The position numbers and the translations under genes were made by a program. Positions 25,752-33,743 of a DNA stretch of 43,053 nucleotides are shown here, in pieces. Numbering within the stretch: position 1 is the first letter of the stretch; each line of letters opens with the position of its first letter. The DNA comes from Planctomycetota bacterium. Lineage in GTDB: Bacteria; Planctomycetota; Planctomycetia; Pirellulales; Pirellulaceae. A model generated the notes under the pieces. That model made no database searches. It saw only the letters and a list, made by a program, of their open reading frames with translations, and was not told where the DNA came from. Location of the stretch: NCBI GenBank assembly GCA_003671195.1, contig QWPJ01000220.1, positions 1 through 43,053 on the forward strand. The letters are read 5' to 3'.

Positions 25752-27170
25752 ATGGATTCCCATCCCCCATTCTCCCGTAGAAGCATGCTGCAGAATGCAG
25801 GGTTCGGCTTCGGACTACTGGCTCTACAGGCCCTGCTGTGCCAAAACCGTGTTCTGGGCCTGAACCCAGACCCCACGAAATCCAACACCCACAAACCCCA
25901 CCACCCGGCGAAAGCCAAAAGCATCATCTTCCTGTTCATGGAAGGTGGACCTAGCCATATCGATCTGTTCGACCCCAAACCGCGACTCGAAGAACTCGCA
26001 GGCCAGCCCCTCCCACCGAGCTTCAAACCGATCATTACCCCCATGGGCGAATACAACGCCCCCTTGATGCCCAGCAAACGGGCATGGAAACAACACGGAG
26101 ACTCAGGCACCTGGGTCTCCGATTGGCTCCCTCATACCGCGCAGCATGTCGATGACCTTGCCGTCATCCGTTCCTGCTGGGGCAATGGCCTAAACCACTC
26201 CAATGGCGTGTGCCAAATGAACTCAGGCTCGACCCTCGGCGGTCGTCCGAGCCTTGGCTCCTGGGTTACTTATGGTCTAGGTACCGAAAACGAATCGTTA
26301 CCTGCTTTCGTCGTCATCGAAGACGACGACGGAAAAGTCATCAACGGGCCTCGCAACTGGAGTGCCGGGTTCATGCCCGCTGCTTACCAAGGCACCGCAC
26401 TGCACAGCAACGGCGATCCCATCCGGCACCTCTCGACCCCGAATCCAACAAGCCCACAACGCCAAGACTCCAAACGCAAATTGATCGATGCGCTGAACCG
26501 AAAGCATCAAGCCACCCGCTCGATCGACTCGGAACTCGAAGCCCGCATCCGCTCCTACGAACTGGCTTACCGGATGCAATCCCAAGCCCCCGAAGCGATC
26601 GACCTAGCTCAGGAATCCCACTCGACGCTCCAACTCTACGGCATCGATGAAAAAGAGACGAACGTCTTTGGCCGCAATTGTCTCATGGCCCGACGTTTGG
26701 TCGAACGCGGCGTCCGATTCGTCCAGCTCTACCACGGATCGGGAAGCCGATGGGACGCCCACTCTGGCATCGAAAAGAACCACTCGACCCTCTGCCGAGC
26801 CTCAGACCGTCCCATCGCCGGTTTGCTGACAGACCTTAAGCAACGCGGATTGCTCGACTCGACTTTGGTGATCTGGGGCGGCGAATTCGGTCGCACTCCC
26901 ATGAGCGAAAAAGGGGACGGACGGGACCATAACTCCAACGGCTTTACCATGTGGATGGCCGGGGGCGGAGTTCGCGGTGGACAAACCATCGGCAGCACCG
27001 ACGAAATCGGACTCCATGCCGTCGAGGATCGACTTCACGTGCATGACCTTCATGCGACGATCCTCCACCTGATCGGCCTGAACCACTGGGACTTGGTCTA
27101 CTCGCACCAAGGACGCCCCGAACGGGCCACACAAAACGAAGGCCGGGTCTGCACCAAGATCCTCGCCTAA
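25752..27170 (+). CDS. DUF1501 protein, Tat-type signal
   Basis: This 472-residue protein belongs to DUF1501, a sulfatase/alkaline-phosphatase-like fold expanded in planctomycetes. The N-terminus has a twin-arginine-like signal (FSRRSMLQNAGFGFGLLALQ), so export in folded form is likely. Fold landmarks are KSIIFLFMEGGPSHIDLFDPKP, the ARRLVERGVRFVQLYHGSGSRWDAH metal-site region, LVIWGGEFGRTPMSEKGDGRDHN and the C-terminal DLHATILHLIGL. No CxPxR formylglycine site is present, as is normal for the family. It usually partners a PSCyt1/DUF1549 protein, but the nearest one here ends 2 kb upstream, separated by the phosphatase. The biochemical function is unproven. Confidence 0.92.
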   Translation: MDSHPPFSRRSMLQNAGFGFGLLALQALLCQNRVLGLNPDPTKSNTHKPHHPAKAKSIIFLFMEGGPSHIDLFDPKPRLEELAGQPLPPSFKPIITPMGEYNAPLMPSKRAWKQHGDSGTWVSDWLPHTAQHVDDLAVIRSCWGNGLNHSNGVCQMNSGSTLGGRPSLGSWVTYGLGTENESLPAFVVIEDDDGKVINGPRNWSAGFMPAAYQGTALHSNGDPIRHLSTPNPTSPQRQDSKRKLIDALNRKHQATRSIDSELEARIRSYELAYRMQSQAPEAIDLAQESHSTLQLYGIDEKETNVFGRNCLMARRLVERGVRFVQLYHGSGSRWDAHSGIEKNHSTLCRASDRPIAGLLTDLKQRGLLDSTLVIWGGEFGRTPMSEKGDGRDHNSNGFTMWMAGGGVRGGQTIGSTDEIGLHAVEDRLHVHDLHATILHLIGLNHWDLVYSHQGRPERATQNEGRVCTKILA

Positions 27171-27176
27171 TCCTCG

Positions 27177-27413
27177 GTACTCGTACTCGATGGCTGTTTG
27201 AACCGCGACTATGCCGATGGTTGATCGAGGCGGTCGCGGTCCTTTGAGGACCAAAGTGCCGGATTGCTATCCTAAATCGCTTCGAGTACGAGTACGAGTA
27301 CCGCGTTGCTGAGTACGAGTACGGGAAGACGCACGAACAAAGCATTGAACCGGAGTGCTCGATCGAGGGTTATGACTTGAGACTTTTTCTCCTCGCACAG
27401 GGTCAATGCGGTC
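27177..27413. repeat. TCGTAC-armed inverted repeat element, copy 2 (full)
   Basis: This full-length copy starts 6 nt after a stop codon. Left arm: GGTACTCGTACTCGATGGCTG. Core: GATCGAGGCGGTCGCGGT and GCCGGATTGCTATCCTAAA. Right arm: GAGTACGAGTACGAGTACCG. Tail: GCACGAACAAAGCATTG, CGATCGAG and GGTCAATGCGGTC. All blocks recur in the same order in the copy at 37.7 kb, with unrelated bases between them. It lacks the 16-bp GC palindrome. Confidence 0.82.
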
Positions 27414-27434
27414 GCTCTGACAACGCATCAGATT

Positions 27435-27538
27435 TCGTCGTACTCGTACTCAGCGAAGCGGTACTCAGTAAAACGGTACTCGTACTCGTACTCGATGGCT
27501 GTTCGAACCGAGGCGATGCCGATGGTTGATCGAGGCGG
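27435..27538. repeat. TCGTAC-armed repeat element, copy 3 (left half only)
   Basis: This has the arm and left core only: CGTACTCGTACTCAG, CGAAGCGGTACTCAGTAAAA, TACTCGTACTCGTACTCG, GATGGCTGTTCGAAC and GATGCCGATGGTTGATCGAG. It stops as the flavoprotein gene's 3' end begins. It lies in tandem with copy 2, in the same orientation. Confidence 0.8.
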
Positions 27539-27546
27539 CCAGAGAG

Positions 27547-28980
27547 TTAGGACTGCGATAAGCAGTGGCGGTTTGCCATCGAAATCCCGCTGACGATCGC
27601 GCCGACGATTCCGACGAACCCTTGGTCGGTCCCGCACAAGAACAGATTGCCCAAGTGCGTTGTTCCGTCGAGTTTCTTCTCTGGAGCACCGTAGACTGCG
27701 CCGTTGTCGTGCGAGGTGAATCGCCGAATGGTTTTGGGGGTGAACACATCGGTATCGATGATGTGACGGCGAAAGTCCGGAATGAAGCGCACGCACGAGG
27801 CCACGGCCGCGTCGTACCAATAGTACTTCTGACGCTGGTACTCGAGCTCCCCGAGGTTGGACCAGCGGTCCGGATCGGCGATCGTTGTCAAACGTACAAA
27901 GCCCGCCTCGAGGTTTCCTTCGTCCAAAGAGTACTCGTAATTGTTCGGCGAACAGATGACCCCGGTCCGGACATCGCATAGACGATCGCGGCATCGTTCC
28001 CAGTGGAATTTCGGGCTGTCGTTGTAAAAGACGATCGTCTTGTCAAAGCCTATAGCCGAGGGTTGGCAGTCCAAAACCGAGATCGATTCGACGAACGACA
28101 TTTGACCGGCCTGCTGGACCTTCTCCTCGCTCAGATGGTCGCACATTCGGAGCGTCTCGATCATGCCGGCGCTCGAAAGAACCCGCTTGGCCGTCAGGAT
28201 GGTTCCGTCTTCGAGTTCGACCGACGCGACGTTTTGATTTTCGACATGGAGCTTGGCCACCCCGCTGCGGAGCTTGAGTTGTCCTCCGAGTTCGCGGAAT
28301 CGGCGGACTAGATTCTTCAAGATCAATCGGACCCCTTTGTAGGGTCTTGCGAAGCCTTCGAGAAAAATGCTTCGGAACATGATGCAGAACTGACCCCAGT
28401 CCATGTCGTGCTCTTTGGCGTTGCCGTACCACATCAAGGGACACAGGAGCATCTCGATCAGGAGAGGATCGGAGAAGATCTCTTCGAGGATCTTGCGCGT
28501 CGAGCAATCGAAGTCCTCCTGCTTCAGATCGTCGTAGTCGGCAAGAGTCGCCAAGAGTTTGGCGAACGCGTCCTTCTGATGGGGGAACTTTTCAGCAACC
28601 TGGTTTTGAAAGAATTCGATGTTGTTGTCAAAGCACAATTCGATACCGGGAAACGCGATGCTCGAACCTCGCTGAGGGGCCAACTGAAAGTCGTCCCATC
28701 GAAACCGCAGTTGCTTGAGCAGCCTTGCCAAAGGCCCTTTCTTTGCGCCCCGCTGGGTGAAGTTGGTCATCGCATGGAGCCCGACATCGTAGTTTCTACC
28801 GTTGACCCGATAGAACGAGTTCAGGCCGCCGATCGTCCAGTGCTTTTCAAGAACGCACACGCGATGGTCGTACATGGCAAGCCGGATGCCAGCGGCCAGC
28901 CCGCTCATCCCGGCACCGATGATGATCGTGTCAAAATCGGTCTCGGTGCCCGAAGATTCCGAATGGGGTAACTGGGACAT
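27547..28980 (-). CDS. Phytoene-desaturase-like FAD oxidoreductase
   Basis: This 477-residue flavoprotein belongs to the CrtI/CrtISO/amine-oxidase-type NAD(P)/FAD superfamily. The N-terminal dinucleotide-binding motif is intact (DTIIIGAGMSGLAAGIRLA), followed by CVLEKHWTIGGLNSFY. A C-terminal FAD-contact region reads LFLCGTDQGFVGIVGAIVSG. These features suit a carotenoid or polyene desaturase/isomerase, or a related retinol-saturase-like enzyme. No prenyltransferase or squalene/phytoene synthase is nearby, so a role in pigment or membrane-terpenoid synthesis is an inference only. It is the last gene of an efp-pcm-flavoprotein minus-strand run, starting 3 nt after the methyltransferase stop. 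The start at 28980 places the Rossmann fold about 17 residues in, which is normal. Confidence 0.82.
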   Translation of the reverse strand: MSQLPHSESSGTETDFDTIIIGAGMSGLAAGIRLAMYDHRVCVLEKHWTIGGLNSFYRVNGRNYDVGLHAMTNFTQRGAKKGPLARLLKQLRFRWDDFQLAPQRGSSIAFPGIELCFDNNIEFFQNQVAEKFPHQKDAFAKLLATLADYDDLKQEDFDCSTRKILEEIFSDPLLIEMLLCPLMWYGNAKEHDMDWGQFCIMFRSIFLEGFARPYKGVRLILKNLVRRFRELGGQLKLRSGVAKLHVENQNVASVELEDGTILTAKRVLSSAGMIETLRMCDHLSEEKVQQAGQMSFVESISVLDCQPSAIGFDKTIVFYNDSPKFHWERCRDRLCDVRTGVICSPNNYEYSLDEGNLEAGFVRLTTIADPDRWSNLGELEYQRQKYYWYDAAVASCVRFIPDFRRHIIDTDVFTPKTIRRFTSHDNGAVYGAPEKKLDGTTHLGNLFLCGTDQGFVGIVGAIVSGISMANRHCLSQS

Positions 28981-28983
28981 AAA

Positions 28984-30288
28984 TTATTGGGGTTCGAGGA
29001 CAATACCGTCGAACCAAGCGGTTCCTTCGGATCCGAACATTCCGATCGACACGATCGCTTCGCGAGCTTCGGGCGGGACTGGAAATTGACGCTCTTCGAG
29101 CTTCCAGGAGCGGGTCCCTTTGAACCCGCCGACGTAGTTGTATCCGATACGGTTGCGATTGCTATCGAACCATTGGATTGCCACTGACGGAGATTTCTCT
29201 TTCTCTCGGCCAACCTTGACATTCTCAAGTTTGATCCAAGCACCGAGCTTGATCTTCTTGACCACTCGGCCATCGATCGGGATGCCTTGGAGGAGCATGT
29301 TGGGCCACTGAGGATCGGTCCCTTGGAATTCCAGCACGTATTTGCCCTCGGGTGCTTGCGGGTCCTCGAGCTGCTTGCATCCGAACTGGTAGTACCAACC
29401 CGGGATGTGGAATTCGCGAATCAAGGCTTCCTCGAAACTCGCATTGGCAAGCGCAGGACGCTTCGGGTCGGGCTGTACGGTACGGTTCTTTTCTGCGTCG
29501 CCGGTCATCGGAACAAAGAGCGTGGGGGTCAGCGCCTCTTTTTCGAGTTTGTCCCCCTTCTTGCGCATCAAATAAAGCATCTGCTGGTAACGCTCCCCGA
29601 CGGGGATGACCATCAGCCCCCCGTCTTTGAGTTGATCGACCAACGGTTTCGGGACATCGGCCGGCGAGCAGGTGACGATGATCTTGTCGAACGGAGCCTC
29701 TTCGGGCCAACCCTTGAACCCGTCGCCGATGCGGCAGTGGACGTTTTTGTAGCCGAGGTTTTCGAGAAGTTCCGTCGTTTGCTTGCCCAATTCCTCGACG
29801 ATCTCGATGGTATAGACGTCCTTGACCAATGGGCTCAGGATCGCCGCTTGGTAGCCGCTCCCGGTCCCGATCTCCAAGACCTTGTCGGTGGCTCTTGGCG
29901 CAAGGGCTTCGGTCATCAGTGAGACGATAAACGGGCTGCTGATGGTTTGCGATTCGCCGATTGGGATCGCGATGTCGAGATAAGCTTGCCGAACGTACTT
30001 GGGAGGAACAAACTCATGACGAAGTGTTTTTGCGACGGAGTCCAAAACGCGTTGATCGCGGATACCGCCGGGGATCAACACGTTTCGAATCAGACGTTCG
30101 CGCTCGATCGCAAAGGTGTCCTGGGCATTGGGGGCCTGGCCCCAAACCGTCGCCCAGGAGACCAGGATGAGCCAAGCCGCTGCGGAGCGCAAGACCGATC
30201 CGGCGGCGGCCGCTGAATTGCTGGCCGCTGAATCGCCGAAAGCGAAGTATCCGAAACAGGAGGACTTGGTGCGGATCGAGCCAATCAT
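28984..30288 (-). CDS. pcm: Exported protein-L-isoaspartate O-methyltransferase with extra C-terminal domain
   Basis: This 434-residue protein joins a PCMT domain (about 60-260) to a beta-rich C-terminal domain (about 270-434). PCMT marks are FVPPKYVRQAYLDIAIPIG, ESQTISSPFIVSLM, the SAM motif VLEIGTGSGYQAAILS, and CSPADVPKPLVDQLKDGGLMVIPVG. The reaction is SAM-dependent methylation of isoaspartyl residues for repair. The N-terminus carries a probable signal peptide (SAAAWLILVSWATVWG, then QAPNAQ), so the enzyme seems to be exported, which is unusual for an enzyme needing cytosolic SAM. The C-terminal part (WIKLENVKVGREKEK ... AIQWFDSNRNRIGYN ... IVSIGMFGSEGTAWFDGIVL) resembles carbohydrate-binding or jelly-roll modules. 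It lies between efp and the flavoprotein gene. The n-region is long and holds a small duplication, so the start may lie further in. Confidence 0.85.
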   Translation of the reverse strand: MIGSIRTKSSCFGYFAFGDSAASNSAAAAGSVLRSAAAWLILVSWATVWGQAPNAQDTFAIERERLIRNVLIPGGIRDQRVLDSVAKTLRHEFVPPKYVRQAYLDIAIPIGESQTISSPFIVSLMTEALAPRATDKVLEIGTGSGYQAAILSPLVKDVYTIEIVEELGKQTTELLENLGYKNVHCRIGDGFKGWPEEAPFDKIIVTCSPADVPKPLVDQLKDGGLMVIPVGERYQQMLYLMRKKGDKLEKEALTPTLFVPMTGDAEKNRTVQPDPKRPALANASFEEALIREFHIPGWYYQFGCKQLEDPQAPEGKYVLEFQGTDPQWPNMLLQGIPIDGRVVKKIKLGAWIKLENVKVGREKEKSPSVAIQWFDSNRNRIGYNYVGGFKGTRSWKLEERQFPVPPEAREAIVSIGMFGSEGTAWFDGIVLEPQ

Positions 30289-30342
30289 TGCAAGCCTCTT
30301 TAGCCTAGGTCTAGGCCAGGAACCGTTTCGACTTCGAGGAAC

Positions 30343-30915
30343 CTAATCCATACTGACGCGTTCGACATAATCGCCAGTTCGCGTATCGATCTTGATCACA
30401 TTACCTTCTTTGATGAAACCTGGGACTTGGAATTCCCCACCGGTCTCGGTTTTGGCAGGTTTGGTCACACTCGTCGCCGTATCGCCACGAACCCCGGGTT
30501 CGGTCTCGGTGACCTTCAAGGTCACGTGGGAAGGTGGGGTCAGGGTAATCGGATTGCCGTTGAACAAAACCATGGCAACTGGCATACCTTCTTTGAGGTA
30601 CTTCCAATTGTCGTCGACTTGTTCGGCCGTCAGTTCGTATTGCTCGTAGCTCGCATTGTCCATGAAGACGAACGTGCCGGCTTGGTTGTAGAGGAACTGG
30701 GTTTCGAGTTCTTCGACGTCAGCGACTTCGAGATCGTCTCCCCCCTTGAGGGTCCGGTCTAAGACGGTATTGCGAATCAGATTCTTCAGTTTGCACTTGT
30801 ACAACGCGTTGCCCTTGCCAGGTTTGACAAAGTTGACTTCGGTCAGCAGGTAGGGTTCGCCGTCGATTTGTACTTTTAAGCCTTTTCGCAGATCGCTGGT
30901 TTTGTAGGTGGCCAC
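30343..30915 (-). CDS. efp: Translation elongation factor P
   Basis: This 190-residue EF-P binds the ribosome and relieves stalling at polyproline. The three-domain layout is complete: KOW-like domain I with the tip loop VNFVKPGKGNALY, in which the lysine that other bacteria modify is present, then the OB domains (TFVFMDNASYEQYELT, and the C-terminal PGFIKEGNVIKIDTRTGDYVERV signature). Length is typical. The start is GTG 30915. Whether the tip lysine is beta-lysylated (EpmA/EpmB) cannot be told from this window. The gene is first in a minus-strand run with pcm and the flavoprotein, and is divergent from the shikimate-dehydrogenase-like gene. Confidence 0.97.
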   Translation of the reverse strand: MATYKTSDLRKGLKVQIDGEPYLLTEVNFVKPGKGNALYKCKLKNLIRNTVLDRTLKGGDDLEVADVEELETQFLYNQAGTFVFMDNASYEQYELTAEQVDDNWKYLKEGMPVAMVLFNGNPITLTPPSHVTLKVTETEPGVRGDTATSVTKPAKTETGGEFQVPGFIKEGNVIKIDTRTGDYVERVSMD

Positions 30916-31166
30916 TGTGTTTCCGTTTTTCTAATCGCTGGGGATCTTGGGATCGCTTGGACAGGGAGACTGACGAGAGAGGGCATTTTAGGGACTCTTT
31001 TTTAAGTTGTCTTGCCCCCAAAATCCACAAATCCAAGGATTTCGACGCCGAAAATGCACGAAAAACGAAGCGATGTTGCGTTCCAGGCGTCCGGTGCGGT
31101 TACTATAAGGGTCTGTCGAGACCTCAAATCGCCCGTTTCCTCAAGCTTCAGGACCGTGAGCTAGGC
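30916..31166. other. Divergent intergenic region, efp / AroE-like gene
   Basis: This 251-nt stretch contains a candidate plus-strand promoter (listed) and an AT-rich stretch with TTTTTTAAG near 30999. The AroE-like frame is open back to 30957, but that part has no homology to the family. The efp promoter on the minus strand could not be pinned down. Confidence 0.4.
31076..31106 (+). promoter_or_regulatory. Candidate promoter of the AroE-like operon
   Basis: TTGCGT (31076-31081) and TACTAT (31101-31106) are separated by 19 nt, about 60 nt before ATG 31167. The box sequences are fair and the spacing is long. Confidence 0.3.
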
Positions 31167-32297
31167 ATGAGTTTGGATCGCGTGCTGCAACCCCTGGTGG
31201 CCTGTCTGGGCAACCCAGTCGGGGGCAATCCGACGCAGTTTGTGATGACCAGACTGGCTCGAGAGGCGGAATTGGATTGGCGGTTCTTTACCTCCCAAGT
31301 CCCACCGGAACTCTTCGATACGGCTTTTCGTGGAATCCAAGCCCTGGGAATGTCAGGTGCCGCGATTCTTCCCCCGTTCGAGGCGAGCCTCAAGCCGTTC
31401 CTCGACTCGATCTCTCCCCGAGCCCTGGCCCTGGGCAAGGTCCAAGTCGTCAAGTGGGAATCCGACCAATGGACAGGCGACGAGACGATCAGCACCGCGA
31501 TCCTCCGCGCCTTGACCCACCGAATCTGCGCCCAAGCCGTCTCGGCCCAAGTCCCCCTAGATGCCCAAAACTCCAATGACTCGTTCACACCGCAGTCGAT
31601 CGGGGTGATCGGCAGCATGGCTCTTGCCAACGCCCTGCAACTGGCACTCTTCGACATTCCCGGCGACTACTCGGTCCTGCGCTTTGACGAAACATTAAAG
31701 CACGCCAAAGTCCTTTCCCCAGCAACTCCCATCGATCCACTATCGGCCAATCCTCTAGCCCCCGCCAATGCTAAAGCTCACACCGAGCGCTCGGATCTGA
31801 CCACACTTCCTGATCCGTCCTTGCCTGACGGCTCGCCCCTACGGAACGACCACAGCCTAGAGTCCGACCCTTTGCATCGCAATGCTCTCGACCCCACGCA
31901 GCGCTCCGACTACATGTTGCAGCCCGAGAGCCCCGATCCTTCCTCGCACAGCGGCGAGGGCGAGCTGGTCCCGAAGGACCGACCTCTGCGGGCTCTGATC
32001 ATCGAGCACTTCGATTCGCTCTCCAACAGCAGCCCTCAAGCCCGAAACCGCTTGCTCAAAGCAGCAAACTTCGTCGAGCAACCATTTGCCATTTTTGTAC
32101 CACCCGCCAACGGATGGACCGAATCGATCAAAGATCGATCGCGATGGATCGAGCAACTCGAGTCGCATGGGATTGGATGGATAGAGGAGATCGAAGTTCT
32201 GACACATCAATACGCCATCAATTTTGAATTTTGGAGCGGTTACGAAGCTCCTTTGGATTCGATTCGTGAATCACTCGAAGAGTACTTGCAATGGTAA
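31167..32297 (+). CDS. Shikimate-dehydrogenase-like pseudoenzyme
   Basis: This 376-residue protein follows the AroE fold from end to end but has lost the catalytic signature. Alignment by eye: GNPVGGNPTQ replaces the substrate-binding SxSP stretch; AAILPPFEA replaces VTxPFKE, so the catalytic Lys is Glu72; ALGKVQVV replaces GAVNT; TGDETIST replaces the NTD motif, so the catalytic Asp is lost; and IGVIGSMALANALQLAL stands where the NADP-binding GAGGA loop should be. The C-terminal EVLTHQYAINFEFWSGYEAP still matches the family's MLvxQaaxqFelwtG motif. A Pro/Ser/Asp-rich disordered insert (about 185-270) explains the extra length over AroE (about 280). ATG 31167 is chosen because homology starts there; the frame is open to 30957. 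It overlaps the DUF1501 gene by 7 nt. The role is unknown, perhaps ligand sensing or scaffold. Confidence 0.72.
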   Translation: MSLDRVLQPLVACLGNPVGGNPTQFVMTRLAREAELDWRFFTSQVPPELFDTAFRGIQALGMSGAAILPPFEASLKPFLDSISPRALALGKVQVVKWESDQWTGDETISTAILRALTHRICAQAVSAQVPLDAQNSNDSFTPQSIGVIGSMALANALQLALFDIPGDYSVLRFDETLKHAKVLSPATPIDPLSANPLAPANAKAHTERSDLTTLPDPSLPDGSPLRNDHSLESDPLHRNALDPTQRSDYMLQPESPDPSSHSGEGELVPKDRPLRALIIEHFDSLSNSSPQARNRLLKAANFVEQPFAIFVPPANGWTESIKDRSRWIEQLESHGIGWIEEIEVLTHQYAINFEFWSGYEAPLDSIRESLEEYLQW

Positions 32298-33706
32298 ACC
32301 GTCGCGCATTTTTGACCCAATCGGCCAACGGATTCGGCGCCGTGGCCCTGAGTGCTATGCTTTCGGAGTCCGAGCGTTCGGCTGCCCAAGAACCGCTTTT
32401 GCAAGAACCGGCTCCTCTGGATCGCAAGTACCATTTTCCGCCCAAAGCCAAGAGCGTTATTTTTCTCTACATGGACGGTGGGCCCTCGCAAGTCGACACG
32501 TTTGACCCCAAACCCTTGCTGACCGAGTACAACGGCCGAAATCCTGCCGAGCTCTTCGAAGTCGCTCCGACGCAGTTCAACAACAACGGCACCCTCCTCG
32601 GGAGCCTATGGAAATTCGATAAGCACGGTCAGAGTGGAATCGAGATCAGCTCGCTGTTTCCCAACATCGCCAAGCATGCCGACAAGCTTGCTGTGGTCCG
32701 ATCGATGACTTCGAAGTTCCCCGAGCACACCTCAGCGAACTACTTTTTGCACACCGGTGCAGGACTCCAGGGGCGTCCAAGCATGGGGGCATGGGTCACT
32801 TACGGCTTAGGCTCCGAATGCCAGGACTTGCCCGGTTATGTCGTTCTCAATGGAGGACTCATCCCACCCGGAGGCCTGGATTGCTTCGGCAACGGATTCC
32901 TGCCAGCAACCTTCCAAGGCTCTGTGCTGCGGCCGAGCGGAAACAGTCTTGCGAACGTTCGGCCTTTGGAACCCACCCCGCAATTGCAGCAGCATAAGCT
33001 CGAGTTGCTCCGTCAACTCGATCGCCAAACCATCGAGCGGTTCGGTCAGCACGATGCGATCGAATCGGCGATCGCCAACTACGAATTGGCCTTCAAAATG
33101 CAATCCGCTGTGCCGCAGGTTTGCGATATTTCCCAAGAGACCGCCGCGACGCAAACGATGTATGGATTGGACCACGAATTCGGGCCGACGAAGATCTTCG
33201 CACGCGAATGCCTCATGGCCAGACGCTTGGTCGAACGCGGAGTTCGATTCATCCAACTGACTTGCCCGAACGTCGGTCACGACCGATGGGACCAGCACGC
33301 AAATCTCAAAGCAGGGCACGAGCAAAATGCCAAAGCGGTCGATCAGCCGATCGCAGCGCTCCTTGAGGACCTCCAACAGCGAGGGCTACTCGATTCGACC
33401 ATGGTCATCTGGGCCGGCGAATTCGGCCGTACGCCGTTCGCTCAAGGTGCCGATGGTCGGGACCATAACCCGTTCGGGTTTTCCATCTGGATCGCCGGTG
33501 GTGGAATCAAGGGCGGCATCGTCTACGGAGCGACCGACGAGTTTGGATACAAGGCCGTAGAACGCAAAGTCGAAATGCATGACCTCCACGCGACGATGCT
33601 CTACTGCCTGGGCTTGGATCACACCCGGTCGACCTTCCGATTCGGTGGGAGAGACATGCGATTGACCGACGTCCACGGCAACGTGCTGTTTGACTTGATA
33701 GCCTAA
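32291..33706 (+). CDS. DUF1501 protein, Tat-type signal (second copy)
   Basis: This 471-residue paralogue of the DUF1501 protein at 25.8 kb has a clear twin-arginine-type leader (NRRAFLTQSANGFGAVALSA). It has the same landmarks: KSVIFLYMDGGPSQVDTFDPKP, ARRLVERGVRFIQLTCPNVG, MVIWAGEFGRTPFAQGADGRDHNP and DLHATMLYCLGLDH. The two copies are alike throughout but not identical. Its ATG overlaps the stop of the AroE-like gene (ATGGTAA), a sign of coupled translation, and the sulfatase follows 37 nt downstream. It is predicted to be exported and folded before export; the function of the family is unproven. No PSCyt1/DUF1549 partner adjoins it. Confidence 0.93.
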   Translation: MVNRRAFLTQSANGFGAVALSAMLSESERSAAQEPLLQEPAPLDRKYHFPPKAKSVIFLYMDGGPSQVDTFDPKPLLTEYNGRNPAELFEVAPTQFNNNGTLLGSLWKFDKHGQSGIEISSLFPNIAKHADKLAVVRSMTSKFPEHTSANYFLHTGAGLQGRPSMGAWVTYGLGSECQDLPGYVVLNGGLIPPGGLDCFGNGFLPATFQGSVLRPSGNSLANVRPLEPTPQLQQHKLELLRQLDRQTIERFGQHDAIESAIANYELAFKMQSAVPQVCDISQETAATQTMYGLDHEFGPTKIFARECLMARRLVERGVRFIQLTCPNVGHDRWDQHANLKAGHEQNAKAVDQPIAALLEDLQQRGLLDSTMVIWAGEFGRTPFAQGADGRDHNPFGFSIWIAGGGIKGGIVYGATDEFGYKAVERKVEMHDLHATMLYCLGLDHTRSTFRFGGRDMRLTDVHGNVLFDLIA

Positions 33707-33743
33707 AGGCATGACGACTGACCCATAGGGAGATTTCTCTGCG

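Noticed and set aside
25486-25863. 125-residue frame upstream of DUF1501
   Set aside because: Overlaps the DUF1501 start in another frame, has no domain and contains the candidate promoter.
27171-27546. CRISPR array from repeated TACTCG units
   Set aside because: Units are 6-12 nt, irregularly spaced and inverted, with no unique spacers of uniform length and no cas genes.
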